DNA of 64,000 nucleotides from Opitutaceae bacterium. GTDB taxonomy: Bacteria; Verrucomicrobiota; Verrucomicrobiia; Opitutales; Opitutaceae. The notes under the pieces are model-generated. The model was not told the DNA's origin. It worked only from the letters and a program-made list of their open reading frames with translations, and searched no databases. Made by a program: the position numbers and the translations under genes. The stretch lies in contig JAWLBB010000005.1 of assembly GCA_041395105.1 (NCBI GenBank), positions 186,001 to 250,000 of the forward strand, read 5' to 3'. How positions within the stretch are numbered: the first letter of the stretch is position 1; every line of letters begins with the position of its first letter. Below are positions 59,302 to 64,000 of this stretch, in pieces.

Positions 59302-62300
59302 ATGAAAACAACCCAGAACAGCAGGCGATCCAGCCGATTCCTGCCCGTCGGAAGCATGTGGCGCATTCTCACTCTATCCGCTCTCGGCGCGGTGACCGCC
59401 TTCTCCCAGGAAGTCGCCCCGGCCGCAGCCTCCGGGGAGGCCGACGAGGACGTCATCGAACTCTCTCCATTCGTCATCGACGCCGAATCGGAGTCGGGTT
59501 GGGTGGCCTCGGAAACCCTGGCCGGCAGCCGCCTCAAGTCGAAGTTCAGCGACATCGCCGCACCCATCGAGGTGCTGACGATGGACTTCATGGACGACTA
59601 CGGCCTGAACAGCATCGAGGATGCGGCCAAGTACACGGTCAACGTGGAGTCCGGCGATGACATCACCCTGGGCAACGGCCTGCCCGGCTCGACCGGAAGC
59701 GGCACGGTGCGTATCCGGGGCCTGGCTGCGCCGACCAATTCGCGCGAGTTCTTCGGTTCGCTCATGCCCAGCGACAACTACAACATCGACCGCCTGACCG
59801 TCGCCTCCGGCCCGAACTCGATCCTGTTTGGAACGGGCAGTCCGGCCGGTGTGATCGACTCGAGCCTGAAGCGGCCGACTTTCAAGAACGGCGGAACGGT
59901 CGGTCTGCAGGTCGATTCCTTCGGCGGATACCGCGGCACCCTCGACTACAACCAGGTCCTGGTGGACAACGTTCTTTCGGTCCGGGCCAACGCCCTTTAC
60001 GGCGTGCGCAGTTGGGACATCGAGGATGCCGATGAGACCAGCAAGCGGATCAATGTCGGCGTGACCTGGAAGCCCTTCAAGAACACGACCTTCTTTGCCA
60101 ACTACGAGTACACGGACATCGACTCCAACCGGCCCTCGACCCTCTGGCCGACCGATCAGATGACCACCTGGTATGAATCCTCCACCTACGGGCTGGGCGG
60201 CGGTTATCCCAGCCGCTATATCTTCCCCAACGACGCGGCCTGGGCTGTCGGCGGCGACGGCGTGGCGGCGCGTTACCTGCCGCCCAATCCGCCCCAGGGT
60301 GTCGCGCCGGTTCCCGGTATGCAGCAGCAGCTTTTTGATGTGGCCGGCAACTTCCCGGTCGTCATCGATGGCGCCAACGCGATCAGCCAGATCTGGGGCT
60401 GGCAGGACTCCGTCGATATCAAGCCGGTTCCCTCGTGGAATCACGTTTCGCCGATCAACAACGAGGCGGACGGCTGGACCATCCTCTCGGACAAGTACTA
60501 TCCGGTCGACGTCAACACCCTGGCCAACGTGCGCGGCGCCAACACCAAGTGGGACACCTTCAACTTCAACTTCAGCCAGAAGATCATCGAGGATCTCTAC
60601 TTCGATGCGGCCTACCAGTACCAGAAGCAGGACCTCTTCTCCTGGGAAAAGATCAACTATATCAGCGCCCAGACGCCGACCATTGACGCCAATATGTATC
60701 TGCCGGACGGCGTCACCCCCAATCCCAATGCGGGCAAGGTCTACTTCCAGGGTTATCCCGCCTATTCCAAGGGAGTCCAAGAAGTGAACGACTGGCGCTT
60801 GGCTCTCTCCTACGAGCTGGACTTCGTCAAGAAGACCGAACGCTTCGGCTGGTTGGGCAAGCACCGCCTGGCCGCCCTGCTCTCCGGTTACCAATCCGAA
60901 CAGCGCGAGCAGGCCTATCGTTACCATATCCAGCCCAAGGAAGAAGCCGGCGGCTGGCGCGACCCGGTCTTCCCGGGAATGGACTACGCGGTGGACACCC
61001 TCCATGAGGGCATCAACGTCTCCCCGCTGCTCTCCTCCCCCTACCAGACCTCGACCACCGACGGCGTCTCCTCCATCCGCTTCAACAACGCCGGGGAGCC
61101 CCTCATCCAGAACAATTCGAGTTGGCGCACCAGCGCCCAGCGCCGTCCCCAGGTGCGTTATTATCTCGAGGGCAACGAGTTCATCCCCAACCACTTCATC
61201 CCCTCGGGCGAGCCCTGGACCATCACCGACGCCAACGGCGAAGCCTGGACCATGACTCCCGAGGAGTGGTACGTGGAGGATGGCGTCCGCTGGGTCAGCC
61301 GCGAGGGCTTCGCCCCACAGGGCAAGACCAAGCAGGACACCCAGCAATTCACCTACCAGGGGTATTTCTGGGGCGGACGCATCGTCGCCACCTACGGCTA
61401 CCGCAAGGACAAGATCAAGGCGGCCAGCCTCGATTACATCAATGACCGGCAGGCCGGCGTGCAGGAGAACTTCTTCGATGTCGACTTCGGCGAATACGGC
61501 GAATCCGATTCCGGCACGACCCAGACCAAGGGTATCGTGGCCTATCCCTTCCAGGGCTGGCTCCACATGCCTCTCGGCTTCGACATCGGCGGCTTCTACA
61601 ATGAGTCCGACACCTACCAGCCGCCCACCCGCAACTACGATCCCTACGGCGGCCTCTATCCCGGCGCCCTGGGCGACGGACAGGACTACGGCGTGATCAT
61701 CAGCATGTTCGACGGCAAATTGACCGGACGTTTCAACATCTATGAAAACACCTCCGGACCGCAGCGAGCCGGCAACGTGCCCTTCAACCGTTTCCGCTTC
61801 ACCCTCAACGGACCGTTCAACCGGGTGACCGCCCTGGCGCCTTCGATTGAAGCTACCAGTGGATGGCCAAAGAACGCGGAGGGGACCAGTGACCGGGTCT
61901 ACAATGAACTCGGCGCCGGCGATCCCTACTGGGTGGTCAGCTTCCGCGAAGCCACCGGTCAGGAGCTTCAGCTGAACTGGAAACCGGTCAACAACCTCGA
62001 CCTGCGGCTCACCTGGAACTCCCAGGAAGTGGTCGAAAGCCAGATCGGTCTGGATTGGTGGCGCTTCCTCGACACCATCACCCCGATCATCGACAGCTAC
62101 GGCTTCCCCGAAGGCGGCGAGACCGATCCCAGTGACAAGAACGGCGACGGCGTCGTCACCCAGAACGTCACCTGGAAGGATGCCCCGAACAACCAGAATC
62201 AATGGAATCTGTTTGTTCCGGGAGCCGCCACCCAGTCCTATACGACGGTCAAGCAGCAGTGGGACAACACCGTGATCAACGGCTCGACCGGACGCGGCAT

Positions 62301-62715
62301 CATCGAGGCGCTCGACGGCAAGGCCAATGAGTTCGTCCGCGAGAACCGCTGGAACCTCAACGCCAACTACCGTTTCACCGAAGGAGCCCTCAAGGGCTTC
62401 GACGTCGGAGGCGCCGTCCGCTGGCGGGCCGCTCCGCTCATCGGTTACGGAGACAAGGTACAGGCCGGAACCACCATCGTCGACCTCGACAAACCGATCT
62501 ACGGTTCACAGGAGATCTACTACGACTTCCGGGCCGGCTACCGGGGCCAGATGGCCTTCATGGGCGATCGCAACTACCGCATCAACCTCAATGTCCGCAA
62601 TGTCTTCGACAAGGACGAGGGTCTGGCTTCCATGGCCTCCGCCAGTGGTCAGGCCATCCGCTACCGCCGGGTTGACGGACGCCAGTTCATCCTCTCGCTC
62701 GAGTTCGACCTTTAG
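59302..62715 (+). CDS. TonB-dependent outer-membrane receptor 2
   Basis: A second 1,137-residue receptor, nearly identical to receptor 1 from residue about 32 onward, while signal peptides differ ('RFLPVGSMWRILTLSALGAVTAFSQ'). Differences cluster in a few barrel patches: 'EATSGWPKNAEGTSDRV' against 'EGTSGWPTNVEGTRDRV', 'NSQEVVESQIGLDWWRFLDT' against 'NSQDVVES..WWNFLDT', and 'APNNQNQWNLFV' against 'APWQQGQWSNFV'. These may lie in surface loops and could alter ligand preference. Homology includes the terminator after the gene. A GH43 gene follows 180 bp later. Confidence 0.95.
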   Translation: MKTTQNSRRSSRFLPVGSMWRILTLSALGAVTAFSQEVAPAAASGEADEDVIELSPFVIDAESESGWVASETLAGSRLKSKFSDIAAPIEVLTMDFMDDYGLNSIEDAAKYTVNVESGDDITLGNGLPGSTGSGTVRIRGLAAPTNSREFFGSLMPSDNYNIDRLTVASGPNSILFGTGSPAGVIDSSLKRPTFKNGGTVGLQVDSFGGYRGTLDYNQVLVDNVLSVRANALYGVRSWDIEDADETSKRINVGVTWKPFKNTTFFANYEYTDIDSNRPSTLWPTDQMTTWYESSTYGLGGGYPSRYIFPNDAAWAVGGDGVAARYLPPNPPQGVAPVPGMQQQLFDVAGNFPVVIDGANAISQIWGWQDSVDIKPVPSWNHVSPINNEADGWTILSDKYYPVDVNTLANVRGANTKWDTFNFNFSQKIIEDLYFDAAYQYQKQDLFSWEKINYISAQTPTIDANMYLPDGVTPNPNAGKVYFQGYPAYSKGVQEVNDWRLALSYELDFVKKTERFGWLGKHRLAALLSGYQSEQREQAYRYHIQPKEEAGGWRDPVFPGMDYAVDTLHEGINVSPLLSSPYQTSTTDGVSSIRFNNAGEPLIQNNSSWRTSAQRRPQVRYYLEGNEFIPNHFIPSGEPWTITDANGEAWTMTPEEWYVEDGVRWVSREGFAPQGKTKQDTQQFTYQGYFWGGRIVATYGYRKDKIKAASLDYINDRQAGVQENFFDVDFGEYGESDSGTTQTKGIVAYPFQGWLHMPLGFDIGGFYNESDTYQPPTRNYDPYGGLYPGALGDGQDYGVIISMFDGKLTGRFNIYENTSGPQRAGNVPFNRFRFTLNGPFNRVTALAPSIEATSGWPKNAEGTSDRVYNELGAGDPYWVVSFREATGQELQLNWKPVNNLDLRLTWNSQEVVESQIGLDWWRFLDTITPIIDSYGFPEGGETDPSDKNGDGVVTQNVTWKDAPNNQNQWNLFVPGAATQSYTTVKQQWDNTVINGSTGRGIIEALDGKANEFVRENRWNLNANYRFTEGALKGFDVGGAVRWRAAPLIGYGDKVQAGTTIVDLDKPIYGSQEIYYDFRAGYRGQMAFMGDRNYRINLNVRNVFDKDEGLASMASASGQAIRYRRVDGRQFILSLEFDL

Positions 62716-62741
62716 GGTGGGTTGAGTTCAGCAAACATCCG

Positions 62742-62772
62742 GAGCCGGTCCCGTCAGGGACCGGCTCTTTTT
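62742..62772 (+). terminator. intrinsic terminator after TonB receptor 2
   Basis: GAGCCGGTCCC (62742-62752), loop GTCA, GGGACCGGCTC (62757-62767), five T. The stem is perfect here; compared with receptor 1's terminator, a single base in the right arm turns a G-U into an A-U pair. Confidence 0.9.
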
Positions 62773-62895
62773 CCTGGTGGATTCCGCGTATCCCGGGGTT
62801 CCCTCATCCGGGTTGCCCTCAGGGTGCATTTCGTCTAGAAAATCCGTCCGACTCTTTCGGATACACATAGCCACCCGAGTTTCCCACCCGTGCCA

Positions 62896-64000
62896 TGGAC
62901 TCAACCCGCCGCCTCCGACTCCTGGCCGCGCTTTTTGCGCTGCCTCTCCTTCACTCGTCCGCCCAACCAATGAGCCGCGCGGAGCAGGTCCTGCGCGAGA
63001 ACCAACCCCGGGCCGACCGGGGCGACGGAACCTACCGGAACCCCGTCCTCGCCGGTCACTACCACGATCCCAGCCTGGTCCGGGTGGGTGATGACTACTA
63101 CATGACCCACTGCCCGGACCTGCTGATCTGGCACAGCCGCGACCTGGTGAACTGGGAGCCGATCGGTCGGGTGAATCATGGCATCAGCGGCGACATCTGG
63201 GCGCCCGATCTCGTCCACCACAACGGCCTGTTCTACCTCTACCTTCCGGTCCGTCTCTCCGAACCGAATCAGCCCCTGCGCTTCACCAATGTCGTGCTGA
63301 CAGCCGAAAATCCGGCCGGACCCTGGACCGACCCGGTCGACCTGGGAATCGGGGGAATCGACCCGGGCCATGTGGCCGGCCCGGACGGGCGTCGCTTTCT
63401 CTACGTCAACCAGGGCCGGGTCGTCGAGCTCACACCCGACGGACTCGGCGTGATCGGCGAGCCGCGTGAAGTCTATTCCGGGTGGCCCATCCCGGAGAAC
63501 TGGATCGTCGAATGCATGTGCCTGGAGAGCCCGAAGTTCGTGACCCGCGACGGGTGGATCTACCTGGTCTCCGCCCAGGGCGGCACGGTTGGCCCCTCGA
63601 CCAGTCACATGATCACGGTGGCGCGATCGCGCTCGCCGGAAGGTCCCTGGGAAGACGCGCCGGGCAATCCCATGCTGAGGACGGCGAGCCGCACGGAACC
63701 CTGGTGGTCGCAGGGCCACGGGACGCTCATTGATGCTCCGGACGGATCGTGGTGGGTCGTCTATCATGCCATCCGCCGCAACCATCGCGCCCTTGGACGC
63801 AATACCCTCCTGCTTCCGGTCACCTGGACCGACGATGGCTGGCCGGTCATTCCGCAAAACGTCCGGTCCGATTCGGTTCTTTCCAAGCCTCCCGGGCAAA
63901 GCGTCGGCCACGGCCTGCCGCTTTCCGATTCATTTGCCGGCCCGCAGATCGGCCTCCAATGGATGGGGACCGGCGATGAGACAATCACGATCTCCGATGG
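62896..64000 (+). CDS. GH43-family glycoside hydrolase, exported, incomplete at window end
   Basis: An open frame of at least 368 codons that runs off the end of the window. Signal peptide 'RLRLLAALFALPLLHSSAQ'. Five-bladed beta-propeller GH43 marks: the base Asp58 in 'HYHDPSLVRVGDDYYM', 'WAPDLVHHNGLFYLYLP', acid Glu in 'ENWIVECMCLESPKF', and 'GHGTLIDAPDGSWWVVYHAIR'. Members are beta-xylosidases, alpha-arabinofuranosidases or galactosidases; the specific activity is unclear. It lies downstream of receptor 2, so likely belongs to the same glycan-uptake locus. The last residues begin a second domain. The C-terminus is outside the window. Confidence 0.9.

Noticed and set aside
59374..62202. A 942-codon open frame on the minus strand across TonB receptor 2 (and shorter ones across receptor 1)
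   Set aside because: It is a shadow of the strong codon bias of the receptor gene; the translation is rich in V, G, D and R without any domain, and the plus-strand gene is unquestionable.
1..64000. CRISPR array, tRNA or rRNA genes, prophage or replication origin
   Set aside because: I saw no evenly spaced direct repeats with spacers, no cloverleaf with a TTCGA-type arm that I could complete, no rRNA-like sequence and no phage or initiator genes.

Overview
This is a GC-rich, gene-dense bacterial chromosome segment, most likely from the Verrucomicrobiota, class Opitutae or close to it. The best evidence is a pair of roughly 1,137-residue TonB-dependent receptors whose mature N-termini carry the 'ELSPFVID' signature. 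Four formylglycine-type sulfatases, LacI/AraC/PadR regulators and many exported carbohydrate-active proteins fit the same lineage. The taxonomic call is an inference from protein features; there is no rRNA gene in the window.

Left part (1-16 kb): a patchwork of unrelated small genes. It holds a frameshifted alpha/beta hydrolase, two SnoaL/NTF2-like proteins, a double NIPSNAP protein, an amidohydrolase, a cupin, a VapBC toxin-antitoxin pair with a promoter suggesting leaderless mRNA, a GNAT acetyltransferase, two large unrecognised barrel-like proteins, a metallo-beta-lactamase-fold hydrolase, a PhyH dioxygenase and an acr3-arsC arsenic pair. This part is full of short palindromic repeats: a palindrome present twice (81-186, 11312-11418), a 175-bp imperfect hairpin (4871-5045) and several GGGGTCA elements, often placed just after stop codons.

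Middle (16-29 kb): SGNH hydrolase, heparinase-II/III-like protein, second SGNH hydrolase; then a REP-associated tyrosine transposase (RAYT) unit bounded by a 26-bp inverted repeat, with two further solo copies of that repeat nearby. Next come a sulfatase, an SDR, an enolase-superfamily dehydratase, a beta-helix glycosidase and a PfkB sugar kinase.

Right part (29-64 kb): a DUF3667-like membrane protein divergent from a PadR regulator with a perfect inverted-repeat operator, a B12-binding radical SAM protein, a sialidase-like protein, three more sulfatases, a UroD-like protein, AraC regulator, aldo/keto reductase, GH4 glycosidase, an oxidoreductase group (SDR, FAD-dependent, zinc alcohol dehydrogenase, old-yellow-enzyme-like, SDR), a GH27-like galactosidase, a kelch protein, and a LacI regulator divergent from the duplicated TonB receptors and a GH43 enzyme that runs off the window. 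Together these look like dispersed polysaccharide-utilisation loci for a sulfated, galactose- or uronate-containing glycan: outer-membrane uptake, desulfation, de-esterification, glycoside cleavage or lyase action, then sugar oxidation, dehydration and phosphorylation.

The most unusual observations are the RAYT/26-bp-repeat system, in which the transposase stop codon lies inside its own terminal repeat and solo copies bracket a sulfatase, and a recent chimeric mini-gene at 45171-45483 that joins the 5' end of a dehydrogenase gene to the 3' end of the GH4 gene through 10 bp of shared sequence.
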